From NCBI RefSeq assembly GCF_000389635.1, contig NC_021182.1, positions 2,976,001 through 3,040,000 on the forward strand: a stretch of 64,000 nucleotides of DNA, written 5' to 3'. Positions 26,002-35,998 of this stretch are shown piece after piece. The notes below the pieces were generated by a model, which worked only from the letters and a program-made list of their open reading frames with translations, searched no databases and was not told the DNA's origin. Position 1 is the first letter of the stretch; each line of letters opens with the position of its first letter. This DNA is from Clostridium pasteurianum BC1 (GTDB lineage: Bacteria; Bacillota; Clostridia; Clostridiales; Clostridiaceae). Made by a program: the position numbers and the translations under genes.

Positions 26002-26829
26002 ATGGAAATGTGGATAAAAGAAGCTCAAATTGAAGACGCTGCAATGACTTATAAAGTTAAAGAAACTTTAGTGACAAAAAAAACTAAATATCAAGATTTA
26101 GCAATATTAGATACTTATTTCTTTGGAAGAATGCTGGTATTGGATGGAATAATACAAACTACTATTAAGGACGAATTTGTATATCACGAAATGATAGCCC
26201 ATATTCCTCTTTTTACACATCCGAATCCAAAAAAAGTATTAGTAGTAGGCGGAGGAGATGGAGGAGTTATAAGAGAAGTTTTAAAACATCCTTCTGTAGA
26301 AAAAGCGGTTTTATGTGAAATTGACGGTGATGTAGTTGAAGAATGTAAAAAATATTTACCTGAAATAAGCTGTGCATTAGAAAATCCTAAATGTGAAGTT
26401 TTCATAGGTGATGGAATAAAATATGTCAATGAACACAAAAATGAATTTGATGTAATAATAGTTGATTCAACAGATCCTTTTGGTGCTGCTGAAGGTCTTT
26501 TTGGTGGCAGTTTTTACGAAAAAATTAAAGAATGCCTTACAGAGGATGGCATATTTATAGCTCAAACAGAGACACCTTTTTATTTGCCTGAAGTTGTAAA
26601 AAAGGTGTTTAATGATTCAAAAGCTATTTTCAAGATTACAAAATTGTTTATGGCTGCCATACCAACTTATCCAGGAGGATATTGGAGTTTTACCATAGGT
26701 TCTAAAAAATATGATCCTGAAAATGTAGATCTTAGCATCTATGAAGATTTAGATACTAAATATTATACTAAAAAAATTCATAAAGCAGCTTTCGTGCTTC
26801 CAAAATATGTAGAGGACTTAATAAAGTAA
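26002..26829 (+). CDS. speE: Spermidine synthase (polyamine aminopropyltransferase)
   Basis: 275 residues. Transfers an aminopropyl group from decarboxylated S-adenosylmethionine to putrescine. The N-terminal beta domain has [21 protein letters not shown]; the Rossmann core has [18 protein letters not shown], the acidic [11 protein letters not shown], and the catalytic [19 protein letters not shown] precedes the ATG. No speD or arginine decarboxylase gene is adjacent. Two terminators follow, with a short inverted-repeat relic immediately after the stop codon. Confidence 0.95.
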   Translation: MEMWIKEAQIEDAAMTYKVKETLVTKKTKYQDLAILDTYFFGRMLVLDGIIQTTIKDEFVYHEMIAHIPLFTHPNPKKVLVVGGGDGGVIREVLKHPSVEKAVLCEIDGDVVEECKKYLPEISCALENPKCEVFIGDGIKYVNEHKNEFDVIIVDSTDPFGAAEGLFGGSFYEKIKECLTEDGIFIAQTETPFYLPEVVKKVFNDSKAIFKITKLFMAAIPTYPGGYWSFTIGSKKYDPENVDLSIYEDLDTKYYTKKIHKAAFVLPKYVEDLIK

Positions 26830-26834
26830 TACTT

Positions 26835-26892
26835 AGGCATATGAAAATAAATAGTAGCCAAAGATACTAGTAGTTATTTATTTGAATGTGCC
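26835..26892 (+). repeat. Inverted-repeat (MITE-like) element, copy 3, internally deleted
   Basis: Only both ends remain (AGGCATATGAAAATAAATAG ... AGTTATTTATTTGAATGTGC), about 58 bp, beginning six bases after the speE stop codon. Confidence 0.75.
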
Positions 26893-26939
26893 ATAAATAT
26901 CCTGTTGTTTTTAATATGAACTACACAACTAGGTAATGA

Positions 26940-26972
26940 ACTCAATATTTTCAATTGAGTATTTATTTTGTA
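26940..26972 (+). terminator. Terminator of speE
   Basis: ACTCAAT pairs with ATTGAGT, followed by ATTTATTTT. Confidence 0.6.
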
Positions 26973-26976
26973 ATAT

Positions 26977-27017
26977 AAAAAAACAGATTTTCATGTTCTA
27001 TAAAATCTGTTTTTTTA
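26977..27017. terminator. Bidirectional terminator between speE and the methyltransferase gene
   Basis: AAAACAGATTTT pairs with AAAATCTGTTTT, with A and T runs on the outer sides. The methyltransferase stop codon lies in the loop. Confidence 0.8.
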
Positions 27018-28764
27018 TTATATTAATTTCTTCCTCTGTAAGCTGAAACACATCATATAAATAATTATCATCCAAATTATTTGTCATAGTTGGAATACAA
27101 AGCTTCATAAGATTATTAGGATAGTATTCATACAGATTTTCTCCCAACTTTTTACCAAAGGTTTTAAAATAGAATTCATATATTTTGCTATTGAGGACAA
27201 ATAAAAGATATTCATAGGTAAAGGGCATATTTTCCTTAAGTTTAAGAGCATATACATCTGCACTAAAGAAACTCCCTCTATCTAATGCGAATCTATTATT
27301 TTCAGATTTATATGGGAATATAATTTTTTCCCCATTAAAAATATCTTTATTTCTTCCCCATTGCAAATGATACCATTTTCTAATACCATTTTTACATTCT
27401 CTCCTGTTCAAAAGTTTATCTTTATAAGTTTCTATGTGCTTTACGGCATTGGGATAGTTTTCTTCTTTGTCAATGTTATCTGCATATATTATGTATTTAC
27501 AGGTACTATCTATACTGCCCTTTTTTATAAAGCTGCTTTTTATCCATGGTTCTAATATATTTCTTTCTATACCTTCAGTTTCTATAATCTCTTCATCCAC
27601 TACAAAGGCTTTATCACAACCTGTAATTATGCCTTGATAACTGTTACATATATTAGCCAGATTAGTAAAACTGTTTTTTTCTATTTTATTTATAATATTT
27701 CTTTCTGTTTCATCCCGTAATATCCACCCTTTATTATTAAGAATATTTTTTTTAATATAAAATTTTTTATAATATTCACCTTCATTTAAAAAGAGAGAAT
27801 TATAAAATAATGTCTTATTCTCTTTTATATTACCAGCAGGCTTTATAATTTCTATATCTTTTTTTATGTTTTGAGAATTCACTAAAAAAATTATAACAGG
27901 ATCTATTCCCACTTGTTTAAAGGGCCTTATACCATAAAAATCCACTATTTTCTCTATAGAGCATAGCTCTTTAAAAATCTTTCTAAGTTCTTCCCCACTT
28001 GGAGATTCTAAAAAATATCTAGAGGTTATAAAAGATATCTTCCCAGATTTTTTTAAATTTAAAATGGCTTTTTGAAAAAAACAATAGGAAATATCGCCTT
28101 TATCCTTATATATTTCAGAATATAATTTTTTTAATTTTAAACTATATTCTCTATCTACAGCTTTTTGACCAACATAAGGTGGATTACTTATAATTACATT
28201 AAACTTGTTTTTTATATCCTCTGTTAAAAAATCTCTTTCCACAAAATTATCATTATATAGACAATTGCTTTCACTAAATAAATCTATTGATAATATTTTT
28301 AATGCATTTTTATCTATATCAAATCCAAATAAATTATTTTTTATTATGTGAATACTTATACTTTCTTCCTTTAATTTAATATTATTATTTTTGTTTATGA
28401 TATCTAAATTTTCCCTATATAATTTAAATAAATATTTATAGCAGGAAATTAAAATATTCCCACAGCCACAGGCTGGATCCAATATTTTTATAAAGGGATT
28501 TTTTATTATATCCTCAACCTTTATAGTATTTAAAATCATATAATTTCCTATTTCTAAAGGTGTATATACAACTCCTTTTTCTTTATTTTTTCTCATAAAT
28601 TCATAGTAAACCGCTGAAAAATACTGATTTTCCTCTATATTCATTTTTCGCTTATAATTTTTAATTGAAATAATTTTATAAACATTATCTATGGGCTGTA
28701 AAATTGTATTATATAATTCATCAATTTCATTTAAAAAAATGTCCAATATTTCAAATAACTCCAT
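26998..28764 (-). CDS. DNA adenine methyltransferase, CamA-like
   Basis: 588 residues. N6-adenine methyltransferase with the SAM-binding LDPACGCGNILIS (about residue 95), the catalytic ISNPPYVG (about 190) and a C-terminal target-recognition region. The region SYQGIITGCDKAF, NRRECKNGIRKWYHLQWGR, FPYKSENNRFA and FSADVYAL closely matches, from memory, CamA of Clostridioides difficile, an orphan methyltransferase that modifies CAAAAA and is needed for normal sporulation. No restriction endonuclease or specificity gene is adjacent. Its neighbours are sporulation genes. GGAGAG precedes the ATG. Calling it an ortholog needs a tree. Confidence 0.85.
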   Translation of the reverse strand: MELFEILDIFLNEIDELYNTILQPIDNVYKIISIKNYKRKMNIEENQYFSAVYYEFMRKNKEKGVVYTPLEIGNYMILNTIKVEDIIKNPFIKILDPACGCGNILISCYKYLFKLYRENLDIINKNNNIKLKEESISIHIIKNNLFGFDIDKNALKILSIDLFSESNCLYNDNFVERDFLTEDIKNKFNVIISNPPYVGQKAVDREYSLKLKKLYSEIYKDKGDISYCFFQKAILNLKKSGKISFITSRYFLESPSGEELRKIFKELCSIEKIVDFYGIRPFKQVGIDPVIIFLVNSQNIKKDIEIIKPAGNIKENKTLFYNSLFLNEGEYYKKFYIKKNILNNKGWILRDETERNIINKIEKNSFTNLANICNSYQGIITGCDKAFVVDEEIIETEGIERNILEPWIKSSFIKKGSIDSTCKYIIYADNIDKEENYPNAVKHIETYKDKLLNRRECKNGIRKWYHLQWGRNKDIFNGEKIIFPYKSENNRFALDRGSFFSADVYALKLKENMPFTYEYLLFVLNSKIYEFYFKTFGKKLGENLYEYYPNNLMKLCIPTMTNNLDDNYLYDVFQLTEEEINIIKKQIL

Positions 28765-28860
28765 TGTATATTTCTCTCCAGTATGTACAAAATATTATCG
28801 ACTAAAAGTAATTAATTTCTACAATATTAAATTATAGCATAGAGCAAGGAGATAGAAAAT

Positions 28861-29688
28861 ATGAAAAAACTATTTATTATTTTAAGCCTTGTAATCACTC
28901 TAACTACAACTCTTTGTAATAATGCAGCAGCTGCTATTTTATTTAAAAATGACAGTATAAATAAAACTTATTTAAATACAAAGACTGGGGATAATTCAAG
29001 TACTAAGGAAAACAGCTGGTATATTGTACCTGCATCTGATGAAAAAATTCCAAGAGTTGACATAGATGTGGAGTGGCTAAAAAAATACAACGGCTATTAT
29101 GTAGGTGATACTAATAATAAATATATCTATTTAACCTTTGATGAAGGATATGAAAATGGTTATACTGGAAGAATTTTAGATATATTAAAGTCCAATAATG
29201 TAAAGGCTGCATTTTTTGTAACAGTACCCTATATAAAATCAAATAAGGAATTAGTTAAACGTATGGCAGATGAAGGCAATTTAGTATGTAATCATTCTAA
29301 TACGCACCCATCCATGGCCACTATTACAAATGAAGAAAAATTTAAATGGCAACTTACTTCTACTGAAGAAGCCTATAAGGAAGCTACTGGTCATGATATG
29401 AGTAAATTTTTCAGACCTCCCATGGGTAGGTATAGTGAACTTTCACTAAATTATACTAATAAACTTGGCTACAAAACAATTTTTTGGAGTCTTGCCTATA
29501 AAGATTGGCTTAAAGATAATCAGCCTAATCCTGAACAGGCCAAGAAGCTTATTTTAAAGAGAACTCATCCCGGTGGTATATATTTACTTCATGCAGTTTC
29601 AAAAACTAATACAGATATTCTGGATTCACTTATAAAAGAATGGAAGAGCAGAGGCTATGAATTTAAAACTTTAAATGATCTACAATAA
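28861..29688 (+). CDS. pdaA: Polysaccharide deacetylase, PdaA-type
   Basis: 275 residues with a signal peptide (KKLFIILSLVITLTTTLCNNAAA). The NodB domain begins at about residue 95 with YLTFDEGYENGYTGRI (PdaA-type variant of the catalytic motif), then HSNTHPSM (metal histidines), FRPPMGRYS and YLLHAVS. PdaA removes the N-acetyl group from muramic acid so that spore-cortex delta-lactam can form, which fits this sporulation neighbourhood. AAGGAGATAG lies before the ATG. Followed by a terminator at 29706. Confidence 0.88.
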   Translation: MKKLFIILSLVITLTTTLCNNAAAAILFKNDSINKTYLNTKTGDNSSTKENSWYIVPASDEKIPRVDIDVEWLKKYNGYYVGDTNNKYIYLTFDEGYENGYTGRILDILKSNNVKAAFFVTVPYIKSNKELVKRMADEGNLVCNHSNTHPSMATITNEEKFKWQLTSTEEAYKEATGHDMSKFFRPPMGRYSELSLNYTNKLGYKTIFWSLAYKDWLKDNQPNPEQAKKLILKRTHPGGIYLLHAVSKTNTDILDSLIKEWKSRGYEFKTLNDLQ

Positions 29689-29705
29689 GTTTTATACTAT
29701 AATTT

Positions 29706-29752
29706 AAAAATTAGGATAAAATCAAATTTTTATCCTAATTTTTAAATTTTTA
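29706..29752 (+). terminator. Terminator of pdaA
   Basis: AAAAATTAGGATAAAA pairs with TTTTTATCCTAATTTTT, followed by a T-rich tail. Confidence 0.8.
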
Positions 29753-29858
29753 TTAATAAATTAATTATGATTTCATATTGTAAGCATTTTACTAATGTTA
29801 TTATTTTTGTAAAAATTATGATTTTAAAAGAATTTCTTGATTATTTAAAAAATTAAAT

Positions 29859-30500
29859 TTACATGACTAACATTTTATCTACTACATATAATATTGCCAT
29901 TTTATTGTTTTTGCTTTGTTCTAACAATTTTTGTGATTCTTCCTGTAGTTTAACTTTTATAGTTTCATCCTTTATGCCAGATAAATTTATACCTATATTT
30001 AATATAGCTATCTCCACCACTGAATGAGCAAGTATAGCAGCACAACCTGCATCAGATACAGCAAATTTATTTCCATATTCACAGGCAACGGATATTACTT
30101 CATATATTTTGTTTGCCTTTTCAATTAATTCCATAGGAACCCTGGCTGCTGCTTCATATCCCTTTGCTATTGCCTTACTTCTCAGCTGTCTTGAACTCTC
30201 TGTATCTTTAGGCATCTTAAAAGCATTAATTATCTCCAAAAAAGCTTCTCCATCTTTATCTATGTAAGTAATAAATTCTTCTTTTGCTCTTTCGGCTTCC
30301 TTTAAGCTCTTCCCCAATAATTCTTTAACGGAGTCATCATAACCTTCATAGACCTTCTTACCTATAGTAAGATTGAATACCATAGAAGTAAGTGAAGCTG
30401 CTAATGCAGCCGTTAAAGCTGCTGCTCCCCCACCGCCAGGAGCTGGTGAACTACTGGAAAGTACCTTTGAGAATTCTCCTATTGTCATATTTTCATACAT
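29859..30500 (-). CDS. fchA: Formiminotransferase-cyclodeaminase family protein (methenyl-THF cyclohydrolase FchA)
   Basis: 213 residues, all-helical family. It opens MTIGEFSKVLSSSSPAPGGGGAAAL with the glycine-rich folate loop and has VSDAGCAAILAHSVVEIAILN. In clostridia this protein acts as 5,10-methenyltetrahydrofolate cyclohydrolase in one-carbon metabolism. The start at 30500 follows AAGGTGGTG; an upstream in-frame start would overlap it. It stands alone, not next to fhs or folD. Confidence 0.85.
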   Translation of the reverse strand: MYENMTIGEFSKVLSSSSPAPGGGGAAALTAALAASLTSMVFNLTIGKKVYEGYDDSVKELLGKSLKEAERAKEEFITYIDKDGEAFLEIINAFKMPKDTESSRQLRSKAIAKGYEAAARVPMELIEKANKIYEVISVACEYGNKFAVSDAGCAAILAHSVVEIAILNIGINLSGIKDETIKVKLQEESQKLLEQSKNNKMAILYVVDKMLVM

Positions 30501-30870
30501 TTTAAGCACCACCTTCATAAATAAATTGTAAGATTCTCATCACACGAGTAATATTTTATCACATATATTAAAAATTTTGTAGATAAAATTTTTTCATGAA
30601 CTTCATATGATGAACTAAATATTAATTGTAATTATAAAATGACATCATATTTAATCAATACTTGGTATATATCAATGTTCAAGACCCAGATCCATGGCCA
30701 GTGACCACTACCTTCTTCTCAATTTTAAATATAAAAAAGAAACTATCTCTAATGTATATTGATACATTTTAAGATAGTTTCTTTCATATTCCTACTAATG
30801 TGTAACATACTTTCATAACACTTTTCAAATTTAAACCTAGCTAGCACTTATTTATTTAGACAAAAAATTT
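30501..30870. other. Intergenic stretch between fchA and the nitroreductase
   Basis: No gene seen. It contains the nitroreductase terminator at 30732-30784. Confidence 0.5.
30732..30784 (-). terminator. Terminator of the nitroreductase gene
   Basis: AAAGAAACTATCT pairs with AGATAGTTTCTTT, with an inner AATGTAT/ATACATT stem, then a T run on the minus strand. Confidence 0.8.
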
Positions 30871-31437
30871 TTATCTAAGTAAGGTTTGCTCATGCTTTCT
30901 ACTGAATGGGGTATTCCATGTATTCAAAAATACATGTTCATTTACATCCTTTATAGGATTATGAGATTTTTCTTCCTGTATCTCACCGATAGGTGTCAAA
31001 GCCACTACCTTAAAATTGTCTGGTATATTCAATATATCTTTTATGGATTTCTCTTCAAAAGAAGCTATCCAACAAGCTCCATATCCTTCATTTGAAGCTG
31101 CTAATATAAAATGTTCCATAGCAATGGCACTATCAACCAAATATAGAGGTTTCTCATCTATATTACCTGAATCCTCTGGTTCACCGATAATTAAGGCGAC
31201 CACTGGTGCATCCTTTATAGCTTCTTTAGCTTCATCTGAGCTATTATTTACTGCAGAAGCTATTATATTTTTCTTATAATCATCATCTACAATAATAAAT
31301 TTATAAGAAGTTTTATTTTTCCATGAAGGTGCCATCATAGCTGCATTAATCATTCTGCCAAGCTTGTCATCTTTAATTTCCGTAGATTTAAACTTTTTTA
31401 TACTTTTTCTAGTATTTATTACATCATAAAAATCCAT
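30871..31437 (-). CDS. Nitroreductase family protein
   Basis: 188 residues of the FMN-dependent nitroreductase fold: FYDVINTRKSIKKFKSTEI (phosphate-binding Arg/Ser/Arg start), MAPSWKNKTSYKFIIV, AIAMEHFILAASNEGYGACWIASF and VVALTPIGE. Probably a flavoenzyme using NAD(P)H; the substrate cannot be told. GAGGAG precedes the ATG. It stands between core genes and the polysaccharide locus and has its own terminator. Confidence 0.88.
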   Translation of the reverse strand: MDFYDVINTRKSIKKFKSTEIKDDKLGRMINAAMMAPSWKNKTSYKFIIVDDDYKKNIIASAVNNSSDEAKEAIKDAPVVALIIGEPEDSGNIDEKPLYLVDSAIAMEHFILAASNEGYGACWIASFEEKSIKDILNIPDNFKVVALTPIGEIQEEKSHNPIKDVNEHVFLNTWNTPFSRKHEQTLLR

Positions 31438-31572
31438 TTAACTACACTCCTCGCATGTTAATATTCTCTAACTTATTATGCGTAGTTAAATAGACATTAT
31501 TCAGATTAATTATCTTATTAATCTTTAATTCGGAATATCTCACTATTACAAATTGAAGTATTATCAAGTATA

Positions 31573-32484
31573 CTATTTTACAAATGACTTTACTATTTCC
31601 ATATCAATATTTTTTGCATCAGCCTTAAATCCACTAATAATATTCTTAATCAAAGTAAGGGATTCTTTTCTAATTATTATTCTCCCTACAGCTTCTATGA
31701 AAATATATACTGAAAATATAATTTTCTCAAAAAAATTTGCATTTCTTTTTATAAAGATAACTCTATTCCTGTTTAAAAAATAATAACTTAATCCGCTATA
31801 TTTTGAAATTGTAGAGGAGCCTTTATGATAAATTCTACTCTCATATATGCAAAGCAATCTATAACCATTTTTACCTGCTTTATAACAAAATTCTGTTTCT
31901 TCAAAAAATAAAAAATAATTTTCTGGTATTAAACCTATCTTTTCAAATACTTCTCTCCTACAGACAAAACAAGCTCCTCCAAGATAGTCTACTAAAATAT
32001 CTCTCTTGGGAATATCATTATATTTATAGCCCTTATATTTACCTTGAGTAAGTCCACTATAGAGATTTATATTAGCTCCCATAGCTTGTATAATATTTTT
32101 ATCCTGATAATTACATATACAAGGTCCAGCTATTCCTATATCCTTTCTATCCACCATCACTTTAATTATTTTAGTTAAAAAATCACTTTTCACTACCACA
32201 TCATTATTTAGTATACATATGTATTCAGCATCTCTTTCTAGTGCATATTTTATACCTATATTGTTGCCATTTGCATATCCAAGATTTTCATTGCACTTTA
32301 TAATATTGTAGGAATCAAATTCCTCTTTTAGTTTTTCATAAGAATTGTCTTTAGAAGCATTATCTACAACTACTATTTCGTAATTATCATAATTTATCTG
32401 CTTCAAACTCTGTAAACATTCCTTGGTATCCTGAAAGGAATTAAAATTTAATATTATTATAAAAACTTTTGGATTTACCATCAT
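31573..32484 (-). CDS. Glycosyltransferase family 2 (rhamnosyltransferase-like)
   Basis: 303 residues. GT-A fold with VFIIILNFNSFQDTKECLQSL, VVVDNASKDNS and the metal motif CILNNDVVV (D-x-D variant), then GGACFVCRREVFEKIG and FFEETEFCYKAGKNGY. That pattern is typical of WbbL-type rhamnosyltransferases. A C-terminal hydrophobic stretch may anchor it. It starts one base after the GT4 gene's stop codon. Last gene of the polysaccharide locus on this side. Confidence 0.9.
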   Translation of the reverse strand: MMVNPKVFIIILNFNSFQDTKECLQSLKQINYDNYEIVVVDNASKDNSYEKLKEEFDSYNIIKCNENLGYANGNNIGIKYALERDAEYICILNNDVVVKSDFLTKIIKVMVDRKDIGIAGPCICNYQDKNIIQAMGANINLYSGLTQGKYKGYKYNDIPKRDILVDYLGGACFVCRREVFEKIGLIPENYFLFFEETEFCYKAGKNGYRLLCIYESRIYHKGSSTISKYSGLSYYFLNRNRVIFIKRNANFFEKIIFSVYIFIEAVGRIIIRKESLTLIKNIISGFKADAKNIDMEIVKSFVK

Positions 32485-32485
32485 A

Positions 32486-33610
32486 TTAATTATTTCCTCT
32501 TATACTATTTATTTTATAGTGTAATTTTTCGACTATATTATCCCAATTGTAATTTTCTTTGCAATTTTCCTGTACACTTTGTGAGAAACTGCTGAGTTTA
32601 TTACTGCTTATTAATTTTTCCAAAGCATTAGCTATAGCTCTAACATCTCCAACCTCTACTACAGCTCCATTGTCACCATTCACAATTTCTTCAGCTATGC
32701 CAACTCTAGTAGAAACAATAACATCTCCACAGGCTATAGCTTCTATTAAAGCAATGCCAACACTCTCATATTGAGATGTTAGACAAAATATTTTTGCCCT
32801 TTTATATTCTTCAAATAATCTTTTTCTATGAAAAATAGCACCTTTAAATATTACATTGTCCTTCATATCTTCATGTTTTTGAAAAAAATTATTTATAGTA
32901 TTTTCAAAGGACTCCTCAATAGGTCCCACAAAAACCAGCTTCCAATCTTTTCTTAAATTTTTATCTATTAAGGCAAAGGCTTCCATAAGTAAGTCCGTAG
33001 CTTTTTCGCTACTTCCTATTCTTCCTACATTCAAAATAATATTTTCTTTATCATTAAAACTTATATTTTCTTTAAAATATTCACTTTTAAAATCTATACC
33101 ATTTGGTATATTCATTAATTTATCATCATGTTTTCCCAGTAAAAGCTTTAATTTATGAAATATGTTTTTTTGTTCAACTCCTATAATGTCTACTCTATTT
33201 AAAAAGAAATTAAAAAATACTTTTTCAGCTGCTTTCATATTTTTTATTCTATCCAAAAGTAATTCTGTACAATCAAGCTTTAAAAAAACTATTCCCTTTC
33301 TATTAAAAAACTTGTACAAACATGCATAGATTACTGAGCTGAAAGTCATATGAAATATTTGCAGTACATCTATATTCTTAGAATTTTTCTTTAAATAGCA
33401 AAATATATTTATAAGATTCTTATGTTTTCTTTCAATAAAATCCATTTTAAGACCCTTTACCTCTTCATTTAAATAATTATATTTATCATTATTATAGCTG
33501 ACTACATAGGAATCATATCCATATATTCTATTAAGTTTATAGGCAATCATTCCCACATCCTTAATCAAATGAACATTTTCAGCTTTAGGATATAATACAC
33601 AGTATTTCAT
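32486..33610 (-). CDS. Glycosyltransferase family 4
   Basis: 374 residues, GT-B fold. The donor-binding half shows ENIILNVGRIGSSEKATDLLMEA, VGPIEESFENT and the E-x7-E motif in YESVGIALIEAIACGDVIVSTRVG. The acceptor half starts MKYCVLYPKAENVH. Cytoplasmic, adds a sugar from a nucleotide donor to the lipid-linked glycan. AGAGAGGTG precedes the ATG. It lies between a Wzx-like flippase gene and a GT2 gene in one transcription unit. Confidence 0.9.
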   Translation of the reverse strand: MKYCVLYPKAENVHLIKDVGMIAYKLNRIYGYDSYVVSYNNDKYNYLNEEVKGLKMDFIERKHKNLINIFCYLKKNSKNIDVLQIFHMTFSSVIYACLYKFFNRKGIVFLKLDCTELLLDRIKNMKAAEKVFFNFFLNRVDIIGVEQKNIFHKLKLLLGKHDDKLMNIPNGIDFKSEYFKENISFNDKENIILNVGRIGSSEKATDLLMEAFALIDKNLRKDWKLVFVGPIEESFENTINNFFQKHEDMKDNVIFKGAIFHRKRLFEEYKRAKIFCLTSQYESVGIALIEAIACGDVIVSTRVGIAEEIVNGDNGAVVEVGDVRAIANALEKLISSNKLSSFSQSVQENCKENYNWDNIVEKLHYKINSIRGNN

Positions 33611-33641
33611 AATACACCTCTCTTTCTAAGTAAAATATTTT

Positions 33642-35072
33642 TCATCTTATTGTTTGCTTTCGTGCTCCTAAAATAAGTTTTATTTCCTCTAAAGTTATGT
33701 ATTTAGTAACAAGTATCAATATAATATAAATTAAAGCACTTAAAACTATATTTAAAACTGTACTTACATTAAAATACTTAAAAATAATTATGACAATGGC
33801 CATGGCAGCGCAGGGTAGAATAGCCTTAGCTATATTTTTATAATTTGAAACTACTATAACCTTTTTAGCATAATGTCTCATCATTATAATATTAATTACT
33901 TCTGAAATAACAGTTATTATGGCAGCTATGTTCATTCCATATTTAGGCGTAAATATTAAATTCAACACTAGGTTGACTAAGGCAGATAAAGTAACCGCTT
34001 TTAGATATTTTTTTTCCATATTGCAAGCATTTAAACCCCATCCATATATTTCTCTAAAGAAAAGTATAAAAGCATATACTAACAATATAATAAATGGTGC
34101 ATAAGCAGCTTCAAAACTATTATCAAAAAGAAGTATTATTATTTCTTTTGAAAGAAGCACTCCGCCAACAACCATGGGCATAATAAAGGCAGTTATTATT
34201 CTTGAAGTATTGTCCATCAGCTTTTTCAGTGCTTCATTATTCTTACTATTGAAATAATTTATAATAAGTGGAAAAACGGGAGTAAAAATCATGGTCTCTA
34301 TATTAATTAAAAACAGGATTATATAATACGCAGAGCCATAAATTCCCGCCTCTTCACTTCCTCTACTGAACATTATTATTATTCTGTCCACATTAGTATT
34401 TATCATGGCCAATATTCCAGAAATTAAAAAGGGAAGGCCGAAATTTATATAGGAAATAATTTTTTCCCTGTTTAAACTTACTCTTAAAGTAAATTTTTCT
34501 TTAAAAAAATATATGTATACTTGATATAGACTCCCTGCAAGTAATGCAATGAAGGTAAATAAAGGTATATAGTAAACCTGACTCTTTTCTTTTAAAAAAA
34601 TATATATTAAGATAAAAGGAATTATATTTTTAATAATATTATACACTGCATTGTATTGCATTTTCTGTATACCATTAAACACCCAATCTATACTCATTGC
34701 AGTAGGCAAAAGAGTTAATCCATATATAACAAGTAAGGTTTTTATAAAATTTGCATTTGTCTTAAAAAATAAACACATAATAATTATAACTATAAAGCTA
34801 AAAATAAATAATGCAAATCTAAAAGCAAGAATATCTCCTACTACCTGCTTTATACTTTTATTCTCCTTGGCAATTTCTCTGGTACCATAGGTTTGTAGTC
34901 CAAAAAGTACTACCATTGTAAAATACAATATCATTGCCTGAACCGTATTAACAGTACCAAAATAGGAAGCTCCTATTTTTTTTGCATAATAGGAACCAGT
35001 AAAAAATACTATTACTTGAGATATTAAACTTGAAGAAATTGTTAACAAAAAATTTTTAGCTACTCTATTCAT
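33642..35072 (-). CDS. Polysaccharide flippase, Wzx-like (MOP superfamily)
   Basis: 476 residues with about fourteen membrane helices. It starts MNRVAKNFLLTISSSLISQVIVFFTGSYYAKKIGASYFGTV, the standard opening of oligosaccharide flippases. It moves undecaprenyl-diphosphate-linked repeat units across the membrane. GGGGAAGG precedes the ATG. Together with the O-antigen-ligase/polymerase-like gene at 37157 it suggests a Wzx/Wzy route. A separate ABC exporter is also encoded further along the locus. Confidence 0.9.
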   Translation of the reverse strand: MNRVAKNFLLTISSSLISQVIVFFTGSYYAKKIGASYFGTVNTVQAMILYFTMVVLFGLQTYGTREIAKENKSIKQVVGDILAFRFALFIFSFIVIIIMCLFFKTNANFIKTLLVIYGLTLLPTAMSIDWVFNGIQKMQYNAVYNIIKNIIPFILIYIFLKEKSQVYYIPLFTFIALLAGSLYQVYIYFFKEKFTLRVSLNREKIISYINFGLPFLISGILAMINTNVDRIIIMFSRGSEEAGIYGSAYYIILFLINIETMIFTPVFPLIINYFNSKNNEALKKLMDNTSRIITAFIMPMVVGGVLLSKEIIILLFDNSFEAAYAPFIILLVYAFILFFREIYGWGLNACNMEKKYLKAVTLSALVNLVLNLIFTPKYGMNIAAIITVISEVINIIMMRHYAKKVIVVSNYKNIAKAILPCAAMAIVIIIFKYFNVSTVLNIVLSALIYIILILVTKYITLEEIKLILGARKQTIR

Positions 35073-35118
35073 CTAATTACCTTCCCCATCTAGGCTTGAC
35101 TAATCACAAATACATATA

Positions 35119-35155
35119 TTTTAAAACTCGCACCTTTAAAGTACGAGTTTTAAAA
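35119..35155 (-). terminator. Terminator of rfbD
   Basis: TTTTAAAACTCG pairs with CGAGTTTTAAAA over a 13-base loop, directly after the rfbD stop codon. Confidence 0.75.
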
Positions 35156-35998
35156 TTATATATGTAATTCTTCAATATATTCCTTAAGAGATTCTTGCCA
35201 CTGATTTGTTATATCACCTGTAGTAAGTTCAAGCATATAATTTTTAAGCACAGAATATTTAGGCCTTTTAGCTGGTCTTGGAAATTCCTCTGTAGTACAT
35301 GGAATTACTTTTATGTTAATATTTTCTAATCTGAATATTTCTTTTGCAAAATCATACCAGGAACATACTCCCTTACAGGTGCAGTGGAACAATCCATAAT
35401 TCTTTTCCTCTATAAGCTTTATTATTACTTTAGCTAAATCTGCTGAACTGGTAGGAGTACCAACTTGGTCATTTACAACCTTTAATTCCTTGTGATTTTC
35501 ACTTAGTTTTATCATAGTCTTTACAAAATTATTTCCATCACCATATAACCAGGCAGTTCTCACAATATAATATTTTGGATTTAAAGTTTTTACAAAATTT
35601 TCTCCATCCAATTTAGTTTTTCCATAGACTGTTTGAGGATTTGTTATATCAAACTCTGTAAGTTCAGTATTTCCCTCTCCATCAAACACATAATCTGTAG
35701 AAACCTGCACAATTTCAGCTCCTATAGCAAAAGCTGCTGAAGCTAAGTTTTTAGGTCCTATGGCATTTATCTTATAGGCTAAATCTACCTGTTCTTCACA
35801 TTTATCCACCTGCGTGTGAGCAGCACAATTTATAATTACATCCGGATTATTTTCTTTTACAAATTTATATACAGCCTTTACATCTGTTATATCAAGATCC
35901 TTTACATCTGTGGGAATAAGCTCTACAGCTTTTCCTTTATATTGCTTTTGAAGTTCTCTTCCCAGTTGACCATTTGCTCCAGTTATTAATATTTTCAT
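35156..35998 (-). CDS. rfbD: dTDP-4-dehydrorhamnose reductase
   Basis: 280 residues; last step of dTDP-L-rhamnose synthesis (NADPH reduction of the 4-keto sugar). Rossmann start MKILITGANGQLGRELQ, INCAAHTQVDKCE, QVSTDYVFDG, and the catalytic VYGKTKLDGE tyrosine-lysine pair. The ATG at 35998 has GGGGAG upstream; the frame could start earlier at TTG but this is less likely. It is separated from rfbA-rfbB-rfbC (59.8-62.3 kb) by the whole polysaccharide locus. Confidence 0.95.
   Translation of the reverse strand: MKILITGANGQLGRELQKQYKGKAVELIPTDVKDLDITDVKAVYKFVKENNPDVIINCAAHTQVDKCEEQVDLAYKINAIGPKNLASAAFAIGAEIVQVSTDYVFDGEGNTELTEFDITNPQTVYGKTKLDGENFVKTLNPKYYIVRTAWLYGDGNNFVKTMIKLSENHKELKVVNDQVGTPTSSADLAKVIIKLIEEKNYGLFHCTCKGVCSWYDFAKEIFRLENINIKVIPCTTEEFPRPAKRPKYSVLKNYMLELTTGDITNQWQESLKEYIEELHI

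Noticed and set aside
26998-28764. Type IIG restriction-modification enzyme
   Set aside because: I see a methyltransferase and a recognition region but no nuclease motif at the N-terminus, and no restriction gene beside it.
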